DNA of 43,882 nt from Lachnospiraceae bacterium (GTDB taxonomy: Bacteria > Bacillota > Clostridia > Lachnospirales > Lachnospiraceae), in NCBI GenBank assembly GCA_014804485.1, contig JAAUZT010000019.1:35486-79367 (forward strand), in the 5' to 3' direction. The notes under the pieces are model-generated. The model saw only the letters and a program-made list of their open reading frames with translations. It did not search any database and was not told where the DNA came from. Below, piece by piece: positions 25,135-33,296 of the stretch (within the stretch, counting starts at the first letter, position 1; each line of letters begins with the position of its first letter). The position numbers and the translations under genes are program-made.

Positions 25135-26782
25135 ATGATTTAGGGGCATTTTTTTGTGGGGGGGGGTATTTCCCGGTCTCTGAATCGAGCCCTTGTCCCT
25201 TGCGGAATTCGGCGGGACTTTCGCCCACATATTTCTTGAACTTTTTATGAAAATAATCTACGTTCTTATAGCCTACCTGTTCGGCAATCTCGTATACTTT
25301 CAACTGATTTTCCAATAGAAGCTGTTTGGAGTGTTCGATCCGCCTGTGATCCACATACGAATTAAAGTTTTCTCCTACGGTCTTACTGAATATTTTGCCC
25401 AGATAGGCGCTGTTGTAACCGAATAGCGGTGCGATCGTCTCGAGCTTAATATTGTCCCGGAAATGATGGTCTATATAATAGAGTACATCATCCAGAATCG
25501 TATCTCTGGACGGGTTACCCGTAGCGTCCATGATCATCTCAAACTGTTCCGAGAGGAACTTAATAATCTCATAGAGATAATTGCAGGTATTGATAAACTC
25601 TAGCACTGAAGAGTTGGAGGAAAAAGGAATCTTCGCGGAAGCGTACGCACGATTCATCTTTTCCTTGATCTGCAGGTAGAGATCTGTCAGAAACAGTTTG
25701 ATCTCGTGTGCTTCGTTTGAAACATACAGGAGCGCTTCTTCCAGCTCAGACAGCGTGGTGACAGTCATCCTGCGGTTATAGGATTGTATATAATCCACGA
25801 ATCGGTTTGCGTAATCGGATAAAGCGGTTTCGTTTAGCTCTAAGCCGGTATGATTATCAGCCGAATCCGATGTCCGAACATGGGATGACAGTTCGGGCAG
25901 CAGTTCATAGCCCATTGCATGCTGTTCCTGCGCACAGAAGAAACGGCGGGTTAAGAGGGTGGTGGCATCTTCGTAGGAGAAATGAATATCCTCCGGGGAA
26001 GACACGGGTCTGCCGTAGGCTAAGAACATGGATTCTAAAGGGCTGCCTGCCTGGGGTGTATGTTCTTCGAAACGCTCCAGAAAGTCAGAGAGTCTGTTAA
26101 GACCGTGAGAGCCCTTTAACAGGACGACATCTCTGTGATTGATCTCCAGATGATCAAAGATGTTGTTATCGCGGTTGATCACTTGGAAAAGCTCCGCAAA
26201 AGTATAGGGTGCCGCCGCAGCCTGCGTGTGGAAATCCTCGCAGATCACGACCTGATAAATCTCTGCCGTCAGACAGAAATTATCCAGATCCTGCGCGGAT
26301 AGCGGAGATTTTGCGGTATTGGTCAGGAGCTCTTTAAGCACGACACTTTTGGCTTTACTCTGGAATTCTGTGAAATGGGTAGAGCGGTTTCGCTCTTCGG
26401 TCAGTTCCTGCTTAATTTTCGAGACTGTCTGATAGAGATCATCTTCGTCAATGGGTTTCGTGAGATAGAAACTGACCCCGCTGCTGATTGCTTCCTGCGC
26501 GTATTTAAAATCGGAATAACCGCTTAGGATAATGCACTTACCCTGATAACCCGCTTCTCTGGCGCGGCGAATTACTTCCGTACCGTGCAGCTTGGGCATT
26601 TTGACGTCTAACAGGACCAGACCGGGATTCAGTGCAAGAATGCGGGAGAGCGCTTCCTCTCCGTTGGAGGCTTCGCCGCATATGGTAAAACCTAATTCTT
26701 CCCAGTCGACGATGTATTTTAAACCCTCGCGGATAGAGGACTCATCGTCGGCAATCAGTAGAGTATCATTGTTTGTATTCAT
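25133..26782 (-). CDS. YesN-type response regulator, receiver plus AraC DNA-binding domain
   Basis: A 549-residue regulator. The receiver domain spans residues 5-125, with acidic residues D12/D13, phospho-acceptor D59 (LVLLDVKMP) and K109 (YLTKPID). A central linker of about 300 residues follows, and then the AraC double helix-turn-helix at about 425-530 (LETIAPLFGYNSAYLGKIFSKTVG and VYEIAEQVGYKNVDYFHKKFKKYVGESPAEFR). It is the expected partner of the YesM-type kinase and probably activates the sugar locus. AAGGTGAGA precedes the start. The last residues are encoded across a run of nine C's and then seven A's, so the tail is a slippage-prone place. The DNA-binding domain ends before it. Confidence 0.95.
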   Translation of the reverse strand: MNTNNDTLLIADDESSIREGLKYIVDWEELGFTICGEASNGEEALSRILALNPGLVLLDVKMPKLHGTEVIRRAREAGYQGKCIILSGYSDFKYAQEAISSGVSFYLTKPIDEDDLYQTVSKIKQELTEERNRSTHFTEFQSKAKSVVLKELLTNTAKSPLSAQDLDNFCLTAEIYQVVICEDFHTQAAAAPYTFAELFQVINRDNNIFDHLEINHRDVVLLKGSHGLNRLSDFLERFEEHTPQAGSPLESMFLAYGRPVSSPEDIHFSYEDATTLLTRRFFCAQEQHAMGYELLPELSSHVRTSDSADNHTGLELNETALSDYANRFVDYIQSYNRRMTVTTLSELEEALLYVSNEAHEIKLFLTDLYLQIKEKMNRAYASAKIPFSSNSSVLEFINTCNYLYEIIKFLSEQFEMIMDATGNPSRDTILDDVLYYIDHHFRDNIKLETIAPLFGYNSAYLGKIFSKTVGENFNSYVDHRRIEHSKQLLLENQLKVYEIAEQVGYKNVDYFHKKFKKYVGESPAEFRKGQGLDSETGKYPPPQKNAPKS

Positions 26783-27036
26783 ATCATTCTCACCTTATAT
26801 ATATGTCAGTATTATGTACTGTGGTATATTTTGGGGTGTCATACTGACGAAAATTCTGATTTTTGTAAATTTTATAGAGGATATATTATATATAGTGGAG
26901 TTGTGTTATAGGGGCTATATATATGGTATATGGTAGCATGAAAACGGGAAAAGTGCAAGAAAGGGAGATGGTGGTGCAATTTACGGGTGTTGTTTATACC
27001 TAAAAGAGCATTATAAAATTAGACGTTTTTATGTAC

Positions 27037-27056
27037 TATAATAAATTTATTATAAT
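27037..27056. promoter_or_regulatory. 18-bp palindrome containing -10 elements on both strands
   Basis: TATAATAAATTTATTATA (27037-27054) is a perfect inverted repeat and contains TATAAT on each strand; a further TATAAT ends at 27056 on the plus strand. It could be an operator or a bidirectional start region for the hairpin array that begins about 14 bases downstream. Confidence 0.4.
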
Positions 27057-27069
27057 GGCACTGGTAATG

Positions 27070-27195
27070 GCGTGAGAAGAACTTCTAAAGCTCACAGCAA
27101 AGGCTGTTTTGCTAAGAAGTTCTAAGTTTCACGCAGGAGAATGCCCAAGATTCGGGCATTCTCCCCAATAATTTGAGATTCCGCAAAGCGGAATC
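27070..27195 (+). ncRNA. Candidate structured RNA: three consecutive stem-loops
   Basis: Hairpin 1 (27070-27134) is a long compound stem: GCGTGA/TCACGC, AGAACTTCT/AGAAGTTCT, AGC/GCT and ACAGC/GCTGT. Hairpin 2 (27136-27164) is a perfect 11-bp stem, GGAGAATGCCC/GGGCATTCTCC. Hairpin 3 (27177-27195) is GATTCCGC-AAA-GCGGAATC. A -10-like TATAAT lies just upstream on the plus strand and a ribosome binding site just downstream. I do not recognise a known RNA family. The strand is inferred from the flanking signals; on the minus strand the same stems would form the 3' end of the GH29 message. Confidence 0.45.
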
Positions 27196-27207
27196 ATGGA
27201 GGTTAGT

Positions 27208-27237
27208 ATGAAGAATATTACTCTACCGTCACCTTAA
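27208..27237 (+). pseudogene. Stub reading frame after a good ribosome binding site
   Basis: TGGAGG at about 27198-27203 is followed five bases later by an ATG opening a nine-codon frame (MKNITLPSP) that runs into the 3' end of the oppositely oriented GH29 gene. An ATG at 27197 is in the same frame. It may be the surviving start of a deleted plus-strand gene, or a chance match. Nothing downstream continues the frame. Confidence 0.25.
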
Positions 27238-28702
27238 CTACGACGGGGAAGTCACTGTGTACATTGCGGGTGGTGATGTGCAGGCCTTCTTCGTCGATGG
27301 TGTAGGCGGGAGTCTCGGGAAAGCCGAGAAGCTCTACTTTGCGGATGATGCCGTGGAAGTTGGGTTTGTTGGCATCGCGGGTTTTGGCGAGAGCGCGGAT
27401 GCGGATGGAACCGGTATCGGGATAGCGCAGGCAGACGGCATAAATGCAGCCGTTTCCGGCCGTGAAGCGGAAGTCTTCGGCGGTGTAGACCGGGGCGGAG
27501 GCGTCGCTGAACTGTCCTTCTGTTTCAACAGTCGGTCCCTCTGCGGCATAGCGCCATGGTTTGGTGTTATAGACAGCTTCTCCGTTTACGGTAAGCCAAC
27601 TGCCGATCTGTTTGAGAATCTCGGCATCTTCTTCGGCAAAAGAGCCGTCGGCTTTGGGACCTACATTGAGCAGGAGATTGCCGTTTTTGCTGACTACATC
27701 TATAAGGTAGCAGATCAGTTCATAAGCGCTCTTATAGTCCAGCGAGGTGGTGTGGCACCATGAATTGCGCGCGATGGCGGTGTCGGTCTGCCAATGATAA
27801 GGTTTGCTGTCAGCGAATTTACCGCGTTCTACATCTACGATACCGCTTCCGAAAGCCATAGCGTCATGCTTATAACAGATGGCGGTGGGCGTGCCCCACT
27901 GTGCGCCGCGGTTGTAGTAGTAGGCTGCAATCTTGCGTAGGTACGGCTTGTATGCTTCGTGCTGTATCCACCAGTCGAAATATAGGATTTGCGGCTGATA
28001 TCGGTCTATGATCTCGCAGGTGCGGCACAGCCAGTCCTCCAGGAACTCCTGACTTGGGTATGGCTTTGCGAACAAGTCCTGTTGATCGGGCTGTGTCTGT
28101 TCCGAAGGCCAGTAGAAATCGCCGCAGTGAAGCGGTTCTTTAATATCGCTTTCGAAATCTTTACCGCAGCCCATGAACCAGTGGTGTTCCGCACGGTGGG
28201 TGGAGGTACAGAAGATCAGTCCTTTTTTCTCAAAAGAGGATTTCAGTTCCCCAAGAATATCCCGTTTCGGACCCATTTGCACGGAATTGTATACGGACAG
28301 ATCGCTCTGATACATCTGGAAGCCGTCATGGTGTTCCGCCACGGGAACTACATATTGCGCGCCCGCTGCCGCGAAGGTTTCCGCCCAGAAATCCGGATCG
28401 AACTTTTCAGCCGTGAAAAGGGGAATGAAATCTTTATAGCCGAAATCTTTGTGTGGGCCGTAGGTTTTGATATGGTGTTCATATTCGGGGGTACCCTGAA
28501 TGTACATGTTGCGGGAATACCACTCGTTGGCGTAGGCCGGCACGCTGTATAGTCCCCAGTGAACGAAGATGCCGAATTTGGCTTTTGTGTACCAGAGGGG
28601 CATTTCGAAATCTGTCAGGGAGGACCAAGTGTCGCGGTAGGGCCCTTTGCTAAGCACTTCGTTGATTTGGGTTAGGTATTGGAGTTTGTCTGTTATTTTC
28701 AT
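27218..28702 (-). CDS. GH29 alpha-L-fucosidase, cytoplasmic
   Basis: A 494-residue family 29 enzyme that removes alpha-linked fucose, expected here to act on the fucosylated galactose branch of xyloglucan. The family opening WYTKAKFGIFVHWGLYSVPAYANEWY, the loop VAEHHDGFQMYQS, and the nucleophile D243 in QILYFDWWIQ are clear. A carboxy-terminal beta domain follows at about 400. No signal peptide is present. AAGGGA precedes the start. It lies 24 bases after the GH42 gene on the same strand, so the two are co-transcribed. The acid/base residue varies in the family and cannot be assigned by eye. Confidence 0.93.
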   Translation of the reverse strand: MKITDKLQYLTQINEVLSKGPYRDTWSSLTDFEMPLWYTKAKFGIFVHWGLYSVPAYANEWYSRNMYIQGTPEYEHHIKTYGPHKDFGYKDFIPLFTAEKFDPDFWAETFAAAGAQYVVPVAEHHDGFQMYQSDLSVYNSVQMGPKRDILGELKSSFEKKGLIFCTSTHRAEHHWFMGCGKDFESDIKEPLHCGDFYWPSEQTQPDQQDLFAKPYPSQEFLEDWLCRTCEIIDRYQPQILYFDWWIQHEAYKPYLRKIAAYYYNRGAQWGTPTAICYKHDAMAFGSGIVDVERGKFADSKPYHWQTDTAIARNSWCHTTSLDYKSAYELICYLIDVVSKNGNLLLNVGPKADGSFAEEDAEILKQIGSWLTVNGEAVYNTKPWRYAAEGPTVETEGQFSDASAPVYTAEDFRFTAGNGCIYAVCLRYPDTGSIRIRALAKTRDANKPNFHGIIRKVELLGFPETPAYTIDEEGLHITTRNVHSDFPVVVKVTVE

Positions 28703-28726
28703 GGGCTATTCCCTTTTCTGAATTTT

Positions 28727-30742
28727 TTAGTTAAGTTGCAGGATTGCAACGTCTTTGGCTGTCAGGATAAGTGTGCCGCCGTTTTGATATTCTGTGTCGG
28801 TGAGGATATCCCGTCCTGAACAGTTAAGTGTGATAGCATGTTCTTCGGTATCGTGATTTAGGAAGAACAGGAAGGTACCGTTATTGTTGGAGCGTCTTGT
28901 TACTTCTATGCAGTCCGGGGTGTCGATAATGGGTTGGATATCGGCGGTCGTACAGATTTCGTCGATCAGGGTGCGATAGAAATCTGCATTGGAACGGGTG
29001 GCAACATAGTAGGTCGTGCCTTTGCCGTAAGTATTGCGGGTCAGGGCGGGCATGCCGGCATAGAAATCTGTCTCGTAGGACGCGAGAGCCTCTGCCCCTT
29101 CGGTATACAGCAGATCGCAGAGCAGTGAGGCGGGGTATGTAGTGCCTTTGTAGGTAAAGCTGTTGTGTGCGTCTTCGGGAAGAGCATCTTCTTCCTCTAC
29201 CCAGATACCGAGGATATCCCGCAGTTTACCCGGATAGCCGCCGATGGTAACCAGATCGTGGTCATCAACGTAGCCGCTGAAAAATGTGGTCACGAATGTG
29301 CCGCCGTCCTTTACGAAATGGCGCAGTTTCTCATCATAACCCGGTTTCACCATATACAGGACGGGAGCGATCACTATGCGGTAGTCGGATAAGTCATCTT
29401 CCACGCTGACTAGATCCACAGGGATATTCAGATTGTTGAAAGCTTTATAATAGTTCAGTATCTCATCGCAGTAGTGCAGATTAACGCTGGGACCGGCGGA
29501 ATAGTCGGTTGCCCACCAGTTATCCCAGTCGAAAACGATTGCCGCTTTGGAATCTGTCCTTGCGCCGAGGGTGAGTGAGCCGATCTTGTCAAGTTCCGCA
29601 CCCAGCTGGGATATTTCGCGGAAAACCCTTGTGTTTTCGTGACCGGCATGGTCAATGATTGCGCCATGGTATTTCTCGCATGCGCCGATGCTCCTTTTTA
29701 TTTGGAAGAACATGATGGTATCCGAGCCATGTGCGACGGCCTGATAACTCCATAACCGCATGACACCGGGGCGTTTCAGTGCATTGTAAGGATGCCAGTT
29801 GGTGACGCTGGGGGTCTGCTCCATCAGGGCAAACGGCTTGCCTTGCTTTAAACCGCGCATGAGGTCATGCTTGAAGGCGGTGTCCTCCAAAGTGGCATTG
29901 TAGGCGGGATAGTTATCCCAGGAGATGAAGTCCATATATTTGGCCCACATCTGATAATCCAGCGGCTGATAGTTGCCCATCAGGTTGGTAGTGATCGGGA
30001 TATTCGGCGTTATGGCATGGACCGTGTCATATTCCAGACGGAAACAGTCCAGAATGCTCTCCGAGTTAAACCTTCTGTAATCCAGAGAGATTCCCTGAAA
30101 AGTTGTTCTGTTTACATCGAAATGCTCCGACAGCATATTGGGCAGTACGATATCTTCGAAATCATAGAAAGTGTGTCCCCAGAAAGCGGTGTCCCAAGCT
30201 TCGTTGACGGCATCGATGGTCTTGTATTTATTTTGCAGCCATTTACGGAATGCACGTTCACAGTTTTCACAGTAACACTCACCGCCGTATTCGTTGGAGA
30301 TGTGCCATGCCACAATGTTGTCATAAGACTGATAGCGTTCCGCCAGCTTTCCGGCCAGCGCCTGCGCGTATTTGCGATAGGTCGGACTGTTCGGGCAGGA
30401 GTTGTGACGACTGCCGAATTTGCGCTTCATACCGTTAAACTCGGTTCTGAGGATATCGGGATACCGGCGGGCCATCCACGCGGGATGTGCGCTCGTGGAA
30501 GTGGCAAGGCAGACCTTCATGCCGTGCTTCGTGACCGTCTCCATAATCCGGTCCAGTTTATCGAAACAGTATGTATCTTCGGAAGGCTGCAGGGCTGCCC
30601 AGCTGAATACGTTCAGCGTGACTACGTCAATATGCGCCAGCTTCATTAGACGCATATCTTCTTCCCAGCTTTCCTCCGGCCACTGCTCCGGATTATAGTC
30701 GCCGCCGTATAAGATTTTGTGTACGTTATTGTTTTCAATCAT
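28727..30742 (-). CDS. GH42 beta-galactosidase, cytoplasmic
   Basis: A 671-residue family 42 enzyme, expected to remove beta-linked galactose from xyloglucan side chains after fucose removal. The acid/base is E151 (WHISNEYGG) and the nucleophile E308 (FALMEQTPS). The four zinc-cluster cysteines typical of many GH42 enzymes are present: C116, C156, C158 and C161. The barrel is followed by the trimerisation domain (about 400-600) and a short beta domain. No signal peptide is present. AAAGGA lies 12 bases before the ATG, a slightly long spacing with no better start. It begins a minus-strand unit GH42-GH29, possibly continuing to the response regulator. Confidence 0.95.
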   Translation of the reverse strand: MIENNNVHKILYGGDYNPEQWPEESWEEDMRLMKLAHIDVVTLNVFSWAALQPSEDTYCFDKLDRIMETVTKHGMKVCLATSTSAHPAWMARRYPDILRTEFNGMKRKFGSRHNSCPNSPTYRKYAQALAGKLAERYQSYDNIVAWHISNEYGGECYCENCERAFRKWLQNKYKTIDAVNEAWDTAFWGHTFYDFEDIVLPNMLSEHFDVNRTTFQGISLDYRRFNSESILDCFRLEYDTVHAITPNIPITTNLMGNYQPLDYQMWAKYMDFISWDNYPAYNATLEDTAFKHDLMRGLKQGKPFALMEQTPSVTNWHPYNALKRPGVMRLWSYQAVAHGSDTIMFFQIKRSIGACEKYHGAIIDHAGHENTRVFREISQLGAELDKIGSLTLGARTDSKAAIVFDWDNWWATDYSAGPSVNLHYCDEILNYYKAFNNLNIPVDLVSVEDDLSDYRIVIAPVLYMVKPGYDEKLRHFVKDGGTFVTTFFSGYVDDHDLVTIGGYPGKLRDILGIWVEEEDALPEDAHNSFTYKGTTYPASLLCDLLYTEGAEALASYETDFYAGMPALTRNTYGKGTTYYVATRSNADFYRTLIDEICTTADIQPIIDTPDCIEVTRRSNNNGTFLFFLNHDTEEHAITLNCSGRDILTDTEYQNGGTLILTAKDVAILQLN

Positions 30743-31126
30743 GATATGTAGGAATCCTTTCTTTTTTAGTGTGTGTTTGCCAACAGTATAACTTATTTAT
30801 ATAAAATGGGCTACTTGTTAAATTGCTGATTTATTACATGTATTTTTAGTAAATTGTTACTTTTTATATTTGTCAGGGGTGTCCTCTGTACAGATGGAAA
30901 AGGTAACAATTATGTATGATATAAGATTTTATACGCCGGGTAATTACGTAATGGCAGAATATGTGGTATATTGAATCATATAAGAACTAGCGGATTTGAA
31001 TGAAACGGCACATTATGAACATGCGTGGTTTGTTTTGTTGTAATATGAGCCGATAATCCGCAAATTGATGTAATAACCGGCGTTGATATGAATCTTAACA
31101 GACGGGCGTATAGAACGGAGGGAATT
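30743..31126. other. 384-base divergent control region between GH42 and the serine hydrolase
   Basis: No gene is seen. The region is A/T-rich and holds an inverted repeat with long arms: AATTGTTACTTTTT (30852-30865) and AAAAGGTAACAATT (30898-30911), 13 of 14 matching, 32 bases apart. It also holds a palindrome TTACGTAA near 30943 and a GCGGATT/AATCCGC pair near 30989 and 31055. These are candidate operators for the GH42 unit. No consensus -35/-10 pair was found for either gene. Confidence 0.45.
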
Positions 31127-32305
31127 ATGAATCTGGAGAAATTGGGAAGAGTACAGGATATCATGCGGGAGATGACGGATCAGGGATTCGTATCGGGAGC
31201 CAGCTGCCTGATCATGCGGCATGGCGAAGAACAGTGTTATTATGAGACGGGATATCGGGATATTGCGGCAGAGCACAGTATGACGAGGGATACCATACAC
31301 AGATTGTATTCCATGACGAAGCCGGTCACGGCGGCTGCGGTTATGATTTTATTAGAGGAGGGCAGGATCGATCTGCTGGATCAGGTGTCCGATTATCTTC
31401 CGGGATTCCGGAATCAATATGTGATAGAACAGGGGGTGATCGTGCCGGTCAAACGTCCGATTACGATACAGAGCCTGCTGAATATGACTTCCGGCCTGAC
31501 GTATCCGGGAGAGGGATCGCCTGCGGAGATCAGATGCGATAAGCTGATCGAAGAAGTTAAGGACAAGCTGTTGACAGATCAGGCGCTGACCACGGTCGAG
31601 ATCGCGAACAGGATCGGTAAGCTGCCGCTGGCATTTATTCCGGGCACTACATGGCAGTACGGTTTGTCAGCGGATGTGCTGGGAGCCATAGTGGAGGTGG
31701 TATCCGGTATGCGCTTCGGTGATTTCCTGAAACAGCGGATCTTCGAACCGCTCGGCATGAACGATACGGATTTCTATGTGCCGGAAGATAAGCAGGGACG
31801 GCTGGCGAAAGTCTATCAGGAATCGGAAGGCAGGCTGGTGGAAGAGACCGAGTGTCATCTGGGCATACAGAATCAGATGAAACGGCGTCCGGCATATGAG
31901 TCGGGCGGTGCGGGACTGTGCTCTACCATAGACGATTATGCGAAGTTTACGCAGATGCTGCTGGGCATGGGATCATATCGGAAAAAAAGGATTCTGTCAT
32001 CCCACACGGTAGAGTACATGACCACCGCGCATGTTACGCCGGCACAGAGACGGGGCGTGGAGACATGGGAATCACTGCAGGGATATACATACGGCAACCT
32101 GATGCGTATTATGGATTCCCCGGAAGAAGCAGCCGGGCTCGGCAGCAGAGGCGAGTATGGCTGGGACGGCTGGCTGGGTACACATATGGTGAATGATCCG
32201 GCACATGATCTGACGCTGTTGATTATGCAGCAGAAGACGTGCTCGGGAACTACCGCATATACCCGCAGGATACGTAATGTGTTGTTTTCCGCGCTGGAGG
32301 ATTAA
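31127..32305 (+). CDS. Serine hydrolase of the class C beta-lactamase/esterase fold
   Basis: A 392-residue protein of the beta-lactamase-related family (penicillin-binding protein/EstB-like). The catalytic pair S62-M-T-K65 lies in RLYSMTKPVTAAAVMIL, and the second motif is Y178-G-L-S in WQYGLSADVLG. It has no signal peptide, so it is unlikely to be a secreted beta-lactamase or a wall enzyme and more likely an intracellular esterase or amidase. The ATG at 31127 follows CGGAGGG. The in-frame ATG at 31088 lacks a site. Its place beside the xyloglucan genes would fit removal of acyl groups from oligosaccharides, but that is a guess from location only. Confidence 0.88.
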   Translation: MNLEKLGRVQDIMREMTDQGFVSGASCLIMRHGEEQCYYETGYRDIAAEHSMTRDTIHRLYSMTKPVTAAAVMILLEEGRIDLLDQVSDYLPGFRNQYVIEQGVIVPVKRPITIQSLLNMTSGLTYPGEGSPAEIRCDKLIEEVKDKLLTDQALTTVEIANRIGKLPLAFIPGTTWQYGLSADVLGAIVEVVSGMRFGDFLKQRIFEPLGMNDTDFYVPEDKQGRLAKVYQESEGRLVEETECHLGIQNQMKRRPAYESGGAGLCSTIDDYAKFTQMLLGMGSYRKKRILSSHTVEYMTTAHVTPAQRRGVETWESLQGYTYGNLMRIMDSPEEAAGLGSRGEYGWDGWLGTHMVNDPAHDLTLLIMQQKTCSGTTAYTRRIRNVLFSALED

Positions 32306-32333
32306 AAAACGGACAAGCAATTAAGCTTGTCCG
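32304..32333 (-). terminator. Terminator for the minus-strand small protein gene
   Basis: CGGACAAGC pairs with GCTTGTCCG over a 6-base loop. On the minus strand it is followed by six T's (A run at 32304-32309), giving an intrinsic terminator for the gene starting at 33029. Confidence 0.75.
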
Positions 32334-32352
32334 GAAAGTGGGTATAATAAAG

Positions 32353-32382
32353 GAAGTCAGGCTATGAAACCTGACTTCTTTT
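32353..32382 (+). terminator. Terminator after the serine hydrolase gene
   Basis: GAAGTCAGG pairs perfectly with CCTGACTTC, followed by TTTT on the plus strand. Confidence 0.75.
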
Positions 32383-32411
32383 AACATAGGAAATAAATAT
32401 GATAATACAGA

Positions 32412-33029
32412 TTAGTTTGACGTTGTAAGTCCGGCTTCTTCCGCCAGTTTGTCAAACTTTTCCATTACAGCATCGTAAGTCCTCTGGGAAATGTCAGGAA
32501 GCTGACCGCCCCATGTCTTCTCAGCCTGTTTGTAGCCTTTCTTGAAAGCTTCGCGCATCTCTTCGATCTTGCTCGGATCACCGCCTGTCAGTGCAGTTGC
32601 AAAATCAATAATTCTGTCGGATGTCTGTTCAACACCCCAGTAGCCGTCTTCTGCGATATCTTTCTCAGCCTGTGCCTTCGTAGCGGCATCTACTGTGAAA
32701 TCACCGCTTGCTAAGATTGACCATATACCGTTTGCGGTATTGTAGGTCTCACCCTGTTTGCTCATCAACTGCTGTACAATATTCTGTAACTGCTGTGCAT
32801 GTGCTTCGGCATCGGCTTTCATCTTGTTCACTAAGTTTGTGTTCTGTGTGTAAGTCTTGGCAGTCTTGGTGTCTGCGTCTTTCGATGCCTCGTAGACAAC
32901 ACCTGTATTTTCCTTCTCTTCGGAAGCCTTAGCTTCGGAAGTTTTCTCTTCGGCTGTCTTAGCGGCTGCCTGATTCGCCTGATAAACATCATAAGTATTT
33001 GCAGCACCTGTAACTCCGTTTACGCTCAT
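32412..33029 (-). CDS. Conserved protein of unknown function, possible DUF5610-like fold
   Basis: A 205-residue soluble protein. Residues 1-65 are a low-complexity Ala/Glu/Lys/Thr-rich stretch. The remainder is helical and ends in a conserved-looking block: YWGVEQTSDRIIDFATALTGGDPSKIEEMREAFKKGYKQAEKTWGGQLPDISQRTYDAVMEKFD. That block reminds me of DUF5610 proteins, known mainly from flagellated bacteria, but I cannot confirm the match. There is no signal peptide or membrane segment. The opening MSVNGV and unstructured head resemble small export-related or flagellar proteins. The start follows GGAGGGAT. It stands alone with its own terminator. Confidence 0.75.
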   Translation of the reverse strand: MSVNGVTGAANTYDVYQANQAAAKTAEEKTSEAKASEEKENTGVVYEASKDADTKTAKTYTQNTNLVNKMKADAEAHAQQLQNIVQQLMSKQGETYNTANGIWSILASGDFTVDAATKAQAEKDIAEDGYWGVEQTSDRIIDFATALTGGDPSKIEEMREAFKKGYKQAEKTWGGQLPDISQRTYDAVMEKFDKLAEEAGLTTSN

Positions 33030-33081
33030 TGGTATCCCTCCTTGGAATTTGTTGATAATTTCTGTTTTCAGTTACATACAG

Positions 33082-33094
33082 GGGGACAGTCCCC
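33082..33094. repeat. REP-like palindrome GGGGACAGTCCCC
   Basis: GGGGAC and GTCCCC form a perfect inverted repeat about one base. Motifs of this shape are seen as short dispersed repeats near Y1 (REP-associated) transposases in other bacteria. Only one copy is in this window and no transposase is near. Confidence 0.35.
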
Positions 33095-33214
33095 TTCTTC
33101 TATTATCTATATCGTACCAAAGCTTTGGAAAAATTAGGTGTCAGGTATATTTTTTTAAAAAATTTTATGACAAATATCCGCCCGCTCATGACATCGGGAA
33201 AATCTGGGCATATC

Positions 33215-33244
33215 TTGACGAAATGACACTGTATTGTATATAAT
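33215..33244 (+). promoter_or_regulatory. ispE promoter
   Basis: TTGACG (33215-33220), an 18-base spacer and TATAAT (33239-33244) make a good housekeeping promoter about 50 bases before the ispE start. Confidence 0.75.
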
Positions 33245-33296
33245 AAAGTACAATCATTGTATACAAAATGCAATTAAATACAGTTGGGAGCAAAGG

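Larger units (their letters stand above)
26783..27217. other. 435-base gene-free region between the regulator and GH29 genes
   Basis: The left part holds the regulator's upstream region, including TTTTTGTAAATTTT (about 26860-26873), a 14-base string also found at the transporter promoter (about 21232-21245). The middle (26935-27035) has no gene. At 27037-27054 there is an 18-bp perfect palindrome, and from 27070 to 27195 three stem-loops, listed separately. At 27197-27208 there is a ribosome binding site and ATG opening a stub reading frame. No convincing protein-coding gene is present. Confidence 0.6.

Noticed and set aside
27070..27195. CRISPR array or tRNA-like gene
   Set aside because: The hairpins differ from one another and have no regular repeat-spacer spacing; no tRNA cloverleaf or CCA end.
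29867..30649. 260-codon plus-strand frame inside GH42
   Set aside because: Shadow of the GH42 gene, whose catalytic and zinc residues are intact on the other strand.
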